Assembly (NCBI RefSeq): GCF_008370685.1
Contig: NZ_VTZU01000052.1
Location: 1 to 50,470, forward strand
DNA from: Aquimarina sp. RZ0
GTDB taxonomy: Bacteria; Bacteroidota; Bacteroidia; Flavobacteriales; Flavobacteriaceae
DNA: 50,470 nt
Direction: 5' to 3'
Shown: positions 35,185 through 44,408 of the stretch, in pieces
Layout: each line of letters begins with the position of its first letter
Numbering within the stretch: position 1 is the first letter of the stretch
Made by a program: the position numbers and the translations under genes
Notes under the pieces: generated by a model
Told to the model about the DNA's origin: nothing
The model's database searches: none
The model's input: the letters and a program-made list of their open reading frames with translations, nothing else

Positions 35185-35649
35185 CTACTTACATCCTTCT
35201 TTCTTTCTGGTATCTGCTATAGCTATAATCTTCCAGCCTTCGTCATCATTAAACAGCTGAAATACATTAACCCCACAATGACTAAACTGATTATTGACAT
35301 AAAATTCATATGGTGTCCAGATTTGGGCAATATCCGCATTTGCATCAATTTTAAACTCTAATAATTTCTCAAGCCACTTTTGATCTTTTGGTCTATTATG
35401 TATGGCTAGCAGGAATTTATGCATATTTGTAGTAACTGTATTGAGTTTGCCTTCTTTTGATTTTACAATAGTTTGCATTGCTACATTTTTATCTATAACA
35501 GTTCTCATTTTAGTAGTATCACCTTTATGAAAACCTTCAAAAAAATCTAACACAGCTTGTTTTGCAGCTTTTTGGTTCTCATCAATCTTATTTTGAGAAA
35601 AAATACTTGTTGTAAAAAGTAAAAAAAATACAAGTAATATGTTTTTCAT
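35185..35649 (-). CDS. NTF2/SnoaL-like secreted protein
   Basis: 154 residues. KNILLVFFLLFTTSIFSQ is a signal peptide. QAVLDFFEGFHKGDTTKMRT is the first helix and turn of an NTF2-like cone, and AQIWTPYEFYVNNQFSHCGV and VFQLFNDDEGWKIIAIADTR are its strands. The usual catalytic Asp/His pair of isomerases is not clear. Periplasmic or lipophilic-ligand binding is plausible. It is a single gene. Confidence 0.75.
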   Translation of the reverse strand: MKNILLVFFLLFTTSIFSQNKIDENQKAAKQAVLDFFEGFHKGDTTKMRTVIDKNVAMQTIVKSKEGKLNTVTTNMHKFLLAIHNRPKDQKWLEKLLEFKIDANADIAQIWTPYEFYVNNQFSHCGVNVFQLFNDDEGWKIIAIADTRKKEGCK

Positions 35650-35750
35650 ACTATGCTATTTAAAAGTTAAATATAAGTTATTAATTACTCTTTTAAACAT
35701 CTAATAATTAAATATTTAAAAATAATAAGAAAATCAAAAATATCATCCAT

Positions 35751-35780
35751 TTGTTACGAGCTCTCTAATTGTTTACTTTT
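35751..35780 (+). promoter_or_regulatory. Candidate panB promoter
   Basis: TTG (35751-35753), 20 bases, TACTTTT (35774-35780); a fair match to TTG-N19-TAnnTTTG, 23 bp before the start codon. Confidence 0.4.
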
Positions 35781-35803
35781 ACACGAACAAATGATTTTTA
35801 TAC

Positions 35804-36622
35804 ATGTCTACAGCAAAGAAAGATTATAAGCGAGTTACTGTAAAATCTCTAACAGAGATGAAAGCTAATAAAGAAAAAATATCAATGTTAACAGCTTATG
35901 ATTATACGATGGCCAAGATTGTAGATGGCGCTGGTATCGATGTTATTCTTGTGGGGGATTCTGCTTCTAATGTTATGGCGGGCCATGAGACAACCTTACC
36001 AATTACATTAGATCAAATGATTTATCATGCATCTTCTGTGATAAGAGCTATTTACCGAGCGCTGGTGGTGGTTGATTTGCCTTTTGGCAGTTACCAGAGT
36101 GATCCCAAAGAGGCACTGCGTTCTGCTATTAGAATCATGAAAGAATCTGGCGGACACGCGGTAAAACTTGAAGGTGGTAAGGAAGTCAAAGAATCTATCA
36201 AAAGAATTTTACACGCAGGAATTCCTGTAATGGGTCATTTGGGGCTGACGCCGCAATCAATTTATAAGTTCGGGACATATACAGTGCGGGCAAAAGAAGA
36301 AGAAGAAGCTAAAAAATTAAAAGAAGATGCTTTAATGCTACAAAAAGTTGGATGTTTTGCTATTGTTTTAGAAAAAGTTCCTGCAATGTTGGCAAAAGAA
36401 GTTTCTGAAAGCCTCACCATCCCTATTATAGGTATTGGTGCTGGTAATGGAGTGGATGGTCAGGTACTGGTAACACACGATATGTTGGGCATGACTCATG
36501 AGTTCAATCCTCGATTCTTGAGACGTTATCTGAATTTGTACACTGAAATGACAAATGCTTTTCAACAATATGTCGCAGACGTAAAGTCTTTGGATTTCCC
36601 TAATGAAAATGAGCAGTATTAA
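35804..36622 (+). CDS. panB: 3-methyl-2-oxobutanoate hydroxymethyltransferase
   Basis: 272 residues. MLTAYDYTMAKIVDGAGIDV, ILVGDSASNVMAGHETTLPI, DLPFGSYQ, VKLEGGKEV, PVMGHLGLTPQ and IPIIGIGAGNGVDGQVLVTHD are the PanB blocks, including the metal-binding Asp in GDSASN and the catalytic Glu in VLEKVP. It makes ketopantoate for coenzyme A synthesis. A pseudouridine synthase gene follows 123 bp later. Confidence 0.97.
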   Translation: MSTAKKDYKRVTVKSLTEMKANKEKISMLTAYDYTMAKIVDGAGIDVILVGDSASNVMAGHETTLPITLDQMIYHASSVIRAIYRALVVVDLPFGSYQSDPKEALRSAIRIMKESGGHAVKLEGGKEVKESIKRILHAGIPVMGHLGLTPQSIYKFGTYTVRAKEEEEAKKLKEDALMLQKVGCFAIVLEKVPAMLAKEVSESLTIPIIGIGAGNGVDGQVLVTHDMLGMTHEFNPRFLRRYLNLYTEMTNAFQQYVADVKSLDFPNENEQY

Positions 36623-36745
36623 TTTAGACCATTGAATTCACTCCGGTATTTATTCGAATAATTTAGCGGTATCAAAATTTAGATCCGCAATAAAATAAAT
36701 CAGTAGGAAGTGATTCAATGACCTTAACTTCTCTAAATATCTAAA

Positions 36746-37441
36746 ATGTCTAAAATTTTATCTACTAAATCGAACCTTCAGGTACTGTACGAGGACAATC
36801 ATATCATTGTTGTTAACAAACGTCCAGGTGATATTGTTCAGGGTGATAAGACCGGCGACAAGCCTCTTAGTGATGTAGTTAAAGAATATATCGCAGAAAA
36901 GTATCACAAACCCGGAGCTGTTTTTCTAGGGGTAGTACATCGTCTGGACAGGCCTACTAGTGGTATTGTTGTATTTGCAAGAACTAGTAAGGCACTCCCA
37001 AGACTTAATAAATTATTTAAGAATAAAGAAGCCAAAAAAACATATTGGGCAGTTGTCAAAAACAAACCTCCTCAAGAATGTGACACCTTGACTCATTGGC
37101 TAAAACGAAATTCAAAACAAAACAAATCATATGCTCACAGCCACGAAATAACGGATAGTAAAAAAGCTGTATTAGTATATCAAATTATTAAAAAACTAGA
37201 CAACTATTTCCTCCTGGAAATAGACTTACATACGGGTCGTCATCATCAAATACGATCTCAACTATCAACTATCGGATCTGTCATAAAAGGAGATCTCAAA
37301 TATGGAGCTGATCGCAGTAATAAAGATGGAAGTATTCATTTACACGCAAGAAAACTTACTTTTATGCATCCTGTCAAAAAAGAACTCCTTACCATACTCT
37401 CTCCACCTCCATCAGATCCAATATGGAATGATTGCATATAA
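36746..37441 (+). CDS. RluA-family pseudouridine synthase
   Basis: 231 residues, the short type without an S4 domain. VVHRLDRPTSGIVVFARTSK has the catalytic Asp in HRLDRPTSG. LYEDNHIIVVNKRPGDIVQG and TGRHHQIRSQLSTIGSVIKG DLKYGA are the other RluA motifs (the latter with the usual RxHQIR arginine). It converts uridine to pseudouridine in rRNA or tRNA; the target cannot be read. Repeat copy D follows. Confidence 0.92.
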   Translation: MSKILSTKSNLQVLYEDNHIIVVNKRPGDIVQGDKTGDKPLSDVVKEYIAEKYHKPGAVFLGVVHRLDRPTSGIVVFARTSKALPRLNKLFKNKEAKKTYWAVVKNKPPQECDTLTHWLKRNSKQNKSYAHSHEITDSKKAVLVYQIIKKLDNYFLLEIDLHTGRHHQIRSQLSTIGSVIKGDLKYGADRSNKDGSIHLHARKLTFMHPVKKELLTILSPPPSDPIWNDCI

Positions 37442-37477
37442 TACTGATGCGTATAAAAACGTTACAAAATCATCATG

Positions 37478-37560
37478 TAAACTACTTCCAGGCATTTATT
37501 GAAAAAAAAAATGATTTTGAGGCAAGCCTCGGAGCATTTAAATCTCGATAATCAAGTAAA
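37478..37560. repeat. Dispersed intergenic repeat, copy D
   Basis: TAAACTACTTCCAGGCATTT to CTCGATAATCAAGTAAA. It lacks the GGGGCAAGCTCACG segment, so is about 15 bp shorter. It lies between convergent stop codons at 37441 and 37569. GAGGCAAGCCTC inside is a perfect short hairpin. Confidence 0.8.
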
Positions 37561-37568
37561 ACTCAAAG

Positions 37569-38435
37569 TCATTTCTTGTATGATCGTATACTTTCTATAA
37601 CTACAGAGGTTAAGATCAAAAGCCCTCCAATAATAGTTGTCCACAAAGGGATTTCGGCTAAAAAAATAATACCTATTATAATTCCGTAAACAGGTTGTAT
37701 ACTACTAATAATACTAGCGGTTGTAGTAGAAAAACGTTTCAAACTAAATAGAAAAAGTGTATGACCAATAGCGGTGGTTATTAATGCTAAAATCAATACC
37801 CAGGGCCATTGAGTGCGCATCTCTGAGCTATCCAGTATAAATATGATTGGTATTAATATCAAACTTACAATAACTAATTGATACCACATAAGTACAGATC
37901 CATGATAGTTATTGACTTTTGTTTTCATCAATAAATTACGCAATGCATAACACAATGCAGAAAACACTCCAAAAACAACAGCTTTAGCATAGGTATTCTC
38001 AAAACTAAAATCAGGGACCAAAAAATAAATCCCAAGCAAGACCAATCCGCCTAAAACAAGGTGCATTTTCTCAAACTTGGTTTTTAATAGTAAAGGTTCC
38101 AAAAAGGATGTAATTACAGGATATGTAAATAATGACAGCATCCCAATTGCAACATTAGATAATTTAAGCGCATAAAAATAGGTGATCCAATGCAGTCCCA
38201 TTAATACTCCTCCCATTAGAATTGTCACCCGATCTTTTGAAGCGATAGTAAAAGATATTTTTTTCCATCTACAAAACAAAAAAAGTAGAATTCCGGCCAG
38301 AATTGCCCGAAACCCAATAGTCACCGGTACAGGCATATCAATATACCTCCCTAGTGCTCCAGAGGTGCTGATAAAAAGCATTGCCAGATTTAATTCTAAA
38401 ATATTCCGGATATGCTGTTGGTTATTATTTGACAA
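37569..38435 (-). CDS. EamA/DMT-family transporter
   Basis: 288 residues with about ten hydrophobic helices in two EamA repeats: the first starts near LAMLFISTSGALGRYID, the second near AKAVVFGVFSALCYALRNLL. The conserved end of the first repeat is SLFTYPVITSFLEPLLL, of the second SSIQPVYGIIIGIIFLAEIP. Such proteins export metabolites or amino acids across the inner membrane. The substrate is unknown. Confidence 0.92.
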   Translation of the reverse strand: MSNNNQQHIRNILELNLAMLFISTSGALGRYIDMPVPVTIGFRAILAGILLFLFCRWKKISFTIASKDRVTILMGGVLMGLHWITYFYALKLSNVAIGMLSLFTYPVITSFLEPLLLKTKFEKMHLVLGGLVLLGIYFLVPDFSFENTYAKAVVFGVFSALCYALRNLLMKTKVNNYHGSVLMWYQLVIVSLILIPIIFILDSSEMRTQWPWVLILALITTAIGHTLFLFSLKRFSTTTASIISSIQPVYGIIIGIIFLAEIPLWTTIIGGLLILTSVVIESIRSYKK

Positions 38436-38531
38436 ACTTTATTTTAATTAATGTGCTCTATAGCACGATTCAGGATGCAAAAATATTTTTTTGTCTTATA
38501 CCGCAATGAAAATTTGTAATTTATTATCAGA

Positions 38532-40076
38532 TTACCGGATCAGTTTTTCTGATTTCTCTTTTATAATATCAGCAACTGGCCTTCCTTCTATATTACTTTC
38601 TAACCAGGACAAAATATCTAAATATAAAAAAGCTCTTTTTTCATAGGGATGATCTTCATATTGTTTTAATGTTTTATGAAGTTTTTTGAAGGCATCTTTG
38701 ATCTGATGTGGAAAAATATCGCCCAGGTTTTTAAGGAATTTTATCATTTCTTTTTGCACCTCGTGTAAGTCATTCATTTTGATTAAAAATCTATAGGTTT
38801 CTTTTAGCTGGGTCTCCAGATGATAATCCATTCCGGCTTCATAATGCGCAACTAAACTTAAAACCCTGGCAAAACACATCAGGTCTTCACGCATTTTTAA
38901 TGATTTATTATTGATAATCTTACTCAAATATTCGATACACTTTTTGTGATTAGCCATCCCAAAATACAAACACCCTATTTTATAGTACAATACCATAATA
39001 TGATGATCATCCAATCGATTTTTGTATGCCGTAACCCCCTTAAGAATCTCTTCTACCAAATAATGCCCATCGCTAAATGTACCTTCTAGAAAATGCACAT
39101 TCAATCTATTATTATAAATAAACTGAAACGAAAGCACTTCAATATTATCATCTTGAGGAAAATCATCAGAAGTAATTGTCTTTTCGAACTTAGACAAGGT
39201 GAGTTTTAACTGTGTTTTATCCCGTATATGATATAAGGATTCTAATAAATAATGATTCCCCCGAAGAAAAAATACTGGGTTAAGAATAATCATTTTAGGG
39301 TTTTCATAAAAAAGATCTACCCATTTCTTAGAGTATTTATAGCAGGATAAAAAATCCTGAATCATAAAACTATACCACAAATGTGTCTTATACAGCCACA
39401 GTTTTTCACGAAAACCAAGTATATTCCATTCATATTTTGGGAGTTTACTCTGAAAATAATCAGTAATTTCTGTATATTCTTTATCATTTCTTACATATCC
39501 GCTTTTAAGCATTAATCCATATAGCTGAAGTGATAAATTAGACAACCTACTGGTAAGCACGTTTTTCATACTCAACATCTTGGCTTCGATAGTCAACTCA
39601 TCAGCCCTGTTGTTGATACTTCTAGTGATATATTGCGTTTCTATTATCTTCTCTAGTTCTACAATCTCATATGCAATATTATTCTCTTCATTCTCTTTGG
39701 CTACAGTTTTTGCTTTATCTAAAATTTTCAGGCTTTGTTTATACAATCCTTTATGATAAAGAATGGTTGCGAAATCAAGTTGCTCCCGAATCTGTGACCT
39801 AATATTTTGATGTAGTGGACTTAGCCTGAGACTAATCAAAATTTGTTTGTATAAATGAGCCTTTAAATTAGAAAATTGTTGTTTAGTAACGATTCCTTTA
39901 GAAACCACAACTTCTTCATTTAGGGAATCACTTTTATCCAAATGATTAAACAGTGCCAGAAATTTAGAGTCTGTATTGACTCCCAGCCGTCCTACATACA
40001 CCTTAAACTGTCTCTTTTCAGATTTAGAAAGTGACTTTACTAAAACAAACAAAGGATCTTTTTGATCATTAGTCAT
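38532..40076 (-). CDS. Conserved Bacteroidota protein, TPR-like, function unknown
   Basis: 514 residues, soluble, all-helical by composition. The start KDPLFVLVKSLSKSEKRQFK VYV is typical of a group I have seen only in Bacteroidota. Repeated helix pairs such as YHKGLYKQSLKILDKAKTVA and MANHKKCIEYLSKIINNKSL look like tetratricopeptide-type repeats. There is no HTH, catalytic motif or signal peptide. A scaffold or regulatory role is plausible only. It is divergent from leuA, 208 bp apart. Confidence 0.7.
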   Translation of the reverse strand: MTNDQKDPLFVLVKSLSKSEKRQFKVYVGRLGVNTDSKFLALFNHLDKSDSLNEEVVVSKGIVTKQQFSNLKAHLYKQILISLRLSPLHQNIRSQIREQLDFATILYHKGLYKQSLKILDKAKTVAKENEENNIAYEIVELEKIIETQYITRSINNRADELTIEAKMLSMKNVLTSRLSNLSLQLYGLMLKSGYVRNDKEYTEITDYFQSKLPKYEWNILGFREKLWLYKTHLWYSFMIQDFLSCYKYSKKWVDLFYENPKMIILNPVFFLRGNHYLLESLYHIRDKTQLKLTLSKFEKTITSDDFPQDDNIEVLSFQFIYNNRLNVHFLEGTFSDGHYLVEEILKGVTAYKNRLDDHHIMVLYYKIGCLYFGMANHKKCIEYLSKIINNKSLKMREDLMCFARVLSLVAHYEAGMDYHLETQLKETYRFLIKMNDLHEVQKEMIKFLKNLGDIFPHQIKDAFKKLHKTLKQYEDHPYEKRAFLYLDILSWLESNIEGRPVADIIKEKSEKLIR

Positions 40077-40284
40077 TGTAAGAAAATATATTGTAATTAA
40101 TTGATTAAAAAGGTATTACACTTTTATTAAAACATTTTAGCATTGTAAAACATACGGTTAAACACCTTCTTTTTGAATTACCAAAATATAAATTCGTAAG
40201 AGAATACTAAAATATCTTAATAAGAATATTTATAAAGATATCTATTTAAAGTATAGCACTAAATTAATAATTCACAGAATTTCT

Positions 40285-41454
40285 ATGAGCGATAATAAAG
40301 TCCAAATATTTGATACCACACTAAGAGATGGAGAACAGGTTCCTGGTTGTAAATTAAATACCAAACAAAAATTAGTTATTGCTGAACGATTAGATCTATT
40401 AGGAGTTGATGTGATCGAAGCAGGATTTCCTGTATCGAGTCCAGGAGATTTTAAATCTGTAAATGAAATCGCAAAGGTAGTAAAACACGCTACGGTCTGT
40501 GGTCTGACAAGGGCTGTCGAAAATGATATCAAAGTAGCAGCAGAAGCACTAAAATATGCCCGTAAACCAAGAATACATACTGGGATTGGAACATCAGAGT
40601 CTCATATAAAATATAAATTTAACTCTACTCAGGAGAAAGTAATTGAACGAGGAGTTGCTGCTGTAAAATATGCAAAGTCTTTTGTAGAGGATGTAGAATT
40701 TTTTGCAGAAGATGCCGGACGTACGGATAATGAATTTTTAGCACGAGTCTGTGAGGCTATGATAAAAGCAGGTGCAACTGTGCTCAATATACCTGATACA
40801 ACTGGATATTGTCTGCCAGAAGAATATGGTGCTAAAATTAAATATTTAAAAGAAAATGTAACTGGAATTGATAAGGTTATCATTTCTTGTCACTGTCATA
40901 ATGATTTAGGGTTGGCAACAGCTAATTCTATTTCTGGAGCTATCAACGGTGCCCGACAAATAGAATGTACTATTAATGGTATTGGTGAACGTGCTGGTAA
41001 TACTGCTCTGGAAGAAGTAGTAATGATTATGAAACAGCATCCGTACCTTCATCTTAATACTGATATTAATTCTCGATTACTATATGATACGAGTTTAATG
41101 GTTTCAGAAAGTATGGGAATGATGGTACAGCCTAACAAGGCAATTGTTGGTGCCAATGCGTTTGCTCATAGTTCTGGAATACATCAGGATGGAGTGATCA
41201 AAAATCGAGAAACTTATGAGATTATTGATCCCGTCGAAGTAGGTGTTACAGAATCTGCCATTGTACTTACTGCAAGAAGCGGTAGAGCTGCATTAGCGTA
41301 CAGATCTAAAAAAATCGGATACGAATTAACTAAACTTCAACTAGATGATGTATATAAAGAATTTCTAAATTATGCAGATAGAAAGAAAGAAGTTGTCGAT
41401 GAAGATATACACGAAATTATGAAAACTGTTGATGTAGTAGCTGCAGTAGCTTAA
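40285..41454 (+). CDS. leuA: 2-isopropylmalate synthase, short form
   Basis: 389 residues. IFDTTLRDGEQVPGCKLNT is the DRE-TIM catalytic start, CHCHNDLGLATANSISGAIN the metal His block, and HSSGIHQDGVIKNRETYEII DP the second conserved part. It lacks the C-terminal regulatory domain (LeuA dimer) of about 500-residue LeuAs, as usual in flavobacteria, so feedback by leucine may differ. Homocitrate or citramalate synthase is a possible alternative, but leuB downstream argues for leucine. leuC and leuD are not in the window. Confidence 0.88.
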   Translation: MSDNKVQIFDTTLRDGEQVPGCKLNTKQKLVIAERLDLLGVDVIEAGFPVSSPGDFKSVNEIAKVVKHATVCGLTRAVENDIKVAAEALKYARKPRIHTGIGTSESHIKYKFNSTQEKVIERGVAAVKYAKSFVEDVEFFAEDAGRTDNEFLARVCEAMIKAGATVLNIPDTTGYCLPEEYGAKIKYLKENVTGIDKVIISCHCHNDLGLATANSISGAINGARQIECTINGIGERAGNTALEEVVMIMKQHPYLHLNTDINSRLLYDTSLMVSESMGMMVQPNKAIVGANAFAHSSGIHQDGVIKNRETYEIIDPVEVGVTESAIVLTARSGRAALAYRSKKIGYELTKLQLDDVYKEFLNYADRKKEVVDEDIHEIMKTVDVVAAVA

Positions 41455-41588
41455 AAAAATAACGTAAATTGTAGCATTTCTCGAACTTGAATTGAATAAA
41501 GAAGTTCGATTATTATATTACAACCTTAATTGTAGGACACACATATCTGATCAATTATAAAATTTAGTCTTAAATAATATAATAAAAA

Positions 41589-41609
41589 ACACTTCGACAA
41601 GTTCAGTGT
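41589..41609. repeat. Small REP-like hairpin in the leuA-leuB gap
   Basis: ACACTTCGACAAGTTCAGTG T: the outer ACACT/AGTGT pairs and CTTCGACAAG folds inside. Motifs of the type CTTCGACAAGTTCAGTG are widespread intergenic repeats in Bacteroidota. It ends 17 bp before leuB. Confidence 0.5.
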
Positions 41610-41626
41610 AACAAAAGAATACATCT

Positions 41627-42742
41627 ATGAAATTAGATATCGCTGTATTATCAGGAGACGGAATTGGTCCGGAAGTTACCGCTCAGGCAATAAAATCCTT
41701 AGAAGCTATTGCTCATAGTTTTGATCATGTTTTTACTTTTAAAGATGCTCTTGTCGGTGCTATCGCTATTGAGAAGAAAGGCAATCCACTGCCAGATGAA
41801 ACTCTGGAGCTTTGTTCCAGTTCGGATGCCATTCTATTTGGTGCTATAGGTGATCCTAAATATGATAATAATCCAAGTGCATCTGTACGACCAGAGCAAG
41901 GGTTACTGCGGTTACGCAAAGAATTAGGGCTTTATGCTAATATCCGCCCCGTCAAAGCCTATGAAACCTTGTTAGATAAATCTCCATTGAAAAGAGAAAT
42001 TATTGAGCATACAGATATCTCTATCTTTAGAGAACTTACAGGTGGCATCTATTTTGGGAAAAAATATCTGAATGAAGAAGGAACGATAGCATCCGATTTA
42101 TGTGAATACTCCAAAGAAGAAATAGAAAGGATTACCCATTTAGCCTTTAAAGCTGCTCAAAAGCGTAGAAAAAAACTAACGCTGGTAGATAAGGCCAATG
42201 TACTGGAATCCTCTCGTTTATGGCGAAAAGTAGTAAAACAGATCGCGCAGGAATATATGGATGTATCGCTGGACTTTTTATTTGTAGATAATGCTGCTAT
42301 GCAAATGATTCTTAACCCAAGACAATTTGATGTGATTCTTACTGAAAATATGTTTGGCGATATTATCTCTGATGAAGCTAGTGTCATTGGTGGCTCTATT
42401 GGTTTATTGGCATCTGCCTCTATTGGCGATACTTGTTGCATGTTTGAGCCGATACACGGGTCTTATCCACAAGCTACCAGAAAAGGAATTGCGAATCCTA
42501 TTGCTGCCATCTTATCAGCAGCCATGCTTTTAGAGCATTTTGACTTAATAGGTGAAGCAAATGCCATCAGAGATGCTGTAGAAAAAGCTTTAGAACTGAA
42601 CCTAACCACACCAGATCTTAATCACAACAATCCATTATCCACAGAAAAGGTAGGAGACTTTATCTACGACTATATATTAAACCCCGAAGACTCTAATATC
42701 AATTTTGAAAATATACATGTAGGACAATCAACTATCATTTAA
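41627..42742 (+). CDS. leuB: 3-isopropylmalate dehydrogenase
   Basis: 371 residues. AVLSGDGIGPEVTAQAIKSL is the typical start; RPEQGLLRLRKELGLYANIR P and FRELTGGIYFGK bind isopropylmalate; LVDKANVLESSRLWRKV, NMFGDIISDEASVIGGSIGL and EPIHGSYPQATRKGIANPIA include the metal-binding Asp and NAD-binding loops. It oxidises and decarboxylates 3-isopropylmalate. It lies 172 bp after leuA with a hairpin repeat in between, so cotranscription is probable but not certain. A strong terminator follows. Confidence 0.95.
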   Translation: MKLDIAVLSGDGIGPEVTAQAIKSLEAIAHSFDHVFTFKDALVGAIAIEKKGNPLPDETLELCSSSDAILFGAIGDPKYDNNPSASVRPEQGLLRLRKELGLYANIRPVKAYETLLDKSPLKREIIEHTDISIFRELTGGIYFGKKYLNEEGTIASDLCEYSKEEIERITHLAFKAAQKRRKKLTLVDKANVLESSRLWRKVVKQIAQEYMDVSLDFLFVDNAAMQMILNPRQFDVILTENMFGDIISDEASVIGGSIGLLASASIGDTCCMFEPIHGSYPQATRKGIANPIAAILSAAMLLEHFDLIGEANAIRDAVEKALELNLTTPDLNHNNPLSTEKVGDFIYDYILNPEDSNINFENIHVGQSTII

Positions 42743-42774
42743 ATGTTAGATTAATTATAACCACTTTTTAAAGA

Positions 42775-42807
42775 AAAAAGCAACCAGAAATCCTGGTTGC
42801 TTTTTTT
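42775..42807 (+). terminator. leuB terminator
   Basis: GCAACCAG-AAATC-CTGGTTGC with A run before and seven T after; 33 bp beyond the leuB stop. Confidence 0.9.
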
Positions 42808-42900
42808 GTATCGTATTTTTTATAAAAACTAAGTGCAAAAAATCTTACTAACTAAATATGAGTAATACTCTAAAAACCTAAATTCGATTGATCCCAAATA

Positions 42901-43062
42901 ATACGATTTGTGATTAAAAATTTCGCATATTCATCGTTTCTTTTTCCTTTCTACTTCGTTTAAAAAATAAACCGTAGCTATAGCTATGCTTGATTTTTTT
43001 GCCTTGCATAAAGAAAAAATAATTCAATGAATTTATACGAATTTTTTAATCACAAATCGTAT
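42901..43062. repeat. 162-bp MITE-like repeat, copy 3
   Basis: Same length as copies 1 and 2. The ends are more perfect than in the others: ATACGATTTGTGATTAAAAA on the left is the exact complement of TTTTTAATCACAAATCGTAT on the right. That suggests copy 3 is closest to the ancestral form. Confidence 0.85.
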
Positions 43063-43201
43063 AAATCAGTTTGAATAGAATTCTAACAAGCATTTTTGGT
43101 TTCAAAAAACGATCACCAAAATACTAGCAACAAACGTTTTTAAATCTTATACCTATATCAGATAAGAGAAATAATTTAATGAGTATAAAGTAATTTCAAA
43201 T

Positions 43202-44017
43202 TTATGAATTCTTTATTCTTTTACGCAAAACCCATTTATCCTGTGGAATCCAGTTTTCTCCTTGAGGAGGTTTTGTAATAATATGTTCCAAAATTTCCAT
43301 TCTTTCAAAAAGATTTCTCATAAACTTTGGTGGATGAAATGTAGTAAAAGTTCGATGCCCTTCTTTAACATTATCTCTAATAACTAAAGTATCATTCTCG
43401 TAATCTTGTAATTCTGAAACTGATAATTTATGCCTAAAATTATCCCCTTGACTCGTAATATACAATATACCACCAGGTTTAGTAATTCTATAAAGCTCTT
43501 CAAACCAGCCATAATGCATCTCTAAGGACAAATGAGTAAATATTGATATTCCATAAATCAAGTCAAAATAATCATTCTGATAAGGCAATTCTGGAGACAA
43601 TAGATTTTTGTTGAAATTTATATTGGGCAAATTGGCGCTACACCAATCAATCGTTTTTTTGTTATAATCTGTACCATAGAATTCACTTGTAGGAAGTAAC
43701 GCAGGAAAATGTCTTATGATCCTACCAGGCCCACATCCCCAATCTAATATCTTAGTAGTATCTAATGTTTCATGTCTGGATACAATTTTTATTATTTCCT
43801 CTGCATCATGCTTCCCACTACGATAATAATTTTCATAATCCAAATTAAACGATTCATATATTAAGTATGAAGGTGGAAGTAAGAAATTTGGGTTTTGTTT
43901 TGAAAAAAGAATATTTTTTTTTCGCTGTTTGTTCTTTACAATATAAAACCTTATCAAATCAGCAAAATAAATTAATCTTATTTTTCTTAAAAAATTGGAA
44001 AACAGTGTTTTAACCAT
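43202..44017 (-). CDS. Class I SAM-dependent methyltransferase
   Basis: 271 residues. ILDWGCGPGRIIRHFP is the SAM-binding motif I, then EFYGTDYNKKTIDWC (motif II acid), NDYFDLIYGISIFTHL (motif IV) and ITKPGGILYITSQGD. It is the usual Methyltransf_11/25-like fold. The N-terminal 70 residues are basic and hydrophobic (SNFLRKIRLIYFADLIRFYI). The acceptor is unknown; polysaccharide or lipid targets are common for such proteins. No other cell-surface biosynthesis gene is next to it. Confidence 0.85.
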   Translation of the reverse strand: MVKTLFSNFLRKIRLIYFADLIRFYIVKNKQRKKNILFSKQNPNFLLPPSYLIYESFNLDYENYYRSGKHDAEEIIKIVSRHETLDTTKILDWGCGPGRIIRHFPALLPTSEFYGTDYNKKTIDWCSANLPNINFNKNLLSPELPYQNDYFDLIYGISIFTHLSLEMHYGWFEELYRITKPGGILYITSQGDNFRHKLSVSELQDYENDTLVIRDNVKEGHRTFTTFHPPKFMRNLFERMEILEHIITKPPQGENWIPQDKWVLRKRIKNS

Positions 44018-44408
44018 AAAAACAAGTTCTAAATAGATTTAAAAGTAATAAAAATTCGATTCGCAAAATACCAAATTATTTAACAGTAATCTGTTTAAAA
44101 TTTCAAAAAATATAAATATTTAGGGTAACATATATAACACTTAAGACACTTACTTATAGAGAAAGGAAACTAAAAAAGGGAGAATAAGAACCAGATATAC
44201 AATATAATAAGGGAATATTCAATATAGAATCTGGTCAGTACACATTAGGTAAATGCATTTTTATAAATCCAAATAAAATGTTAATAATTAGCTTTATTAA
44301 ACGTATGGTTTAACTATAAAAAATATACTTTTGCACCTTACTCTTATCAACCTTAAAATAGAAGGATTTCAAAAATATCAAATTAATAATATTCAATTTT
44401 TTAAAGTT
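44018..44408 (+). promoter_or_regulatory. Promoter region of the fibre/RHS module
   Basis: TACTTTTG (44326-44333) is an exact TAnnTTTG -7 box. A TTG -33 element is not clear (ATGG near 44305). ATTTAGGGTAACAT at 44118-44131 is identical to 4355-4368 upstream of the M43 protease. The box places transcription start near 44340, which rules out the TTG at 44331 as the start codon and supports ATG 44409. Confidence 0.6.

Noticed and set aside
40285..41454. Homocitrate or citramalate synthase
   Set aside because: Cannot be fully excluded from motifs alone, but leuB directly downstream makes isopropylmalate synthase the simpler reading.
44331..44408. TTG start for the fibre-like gene 26 codons upstream
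   Set aside because: It overlaps an exact TAnnTTTG -7 box, and the protein from ATG 44409 begins with a clean signal peptide.
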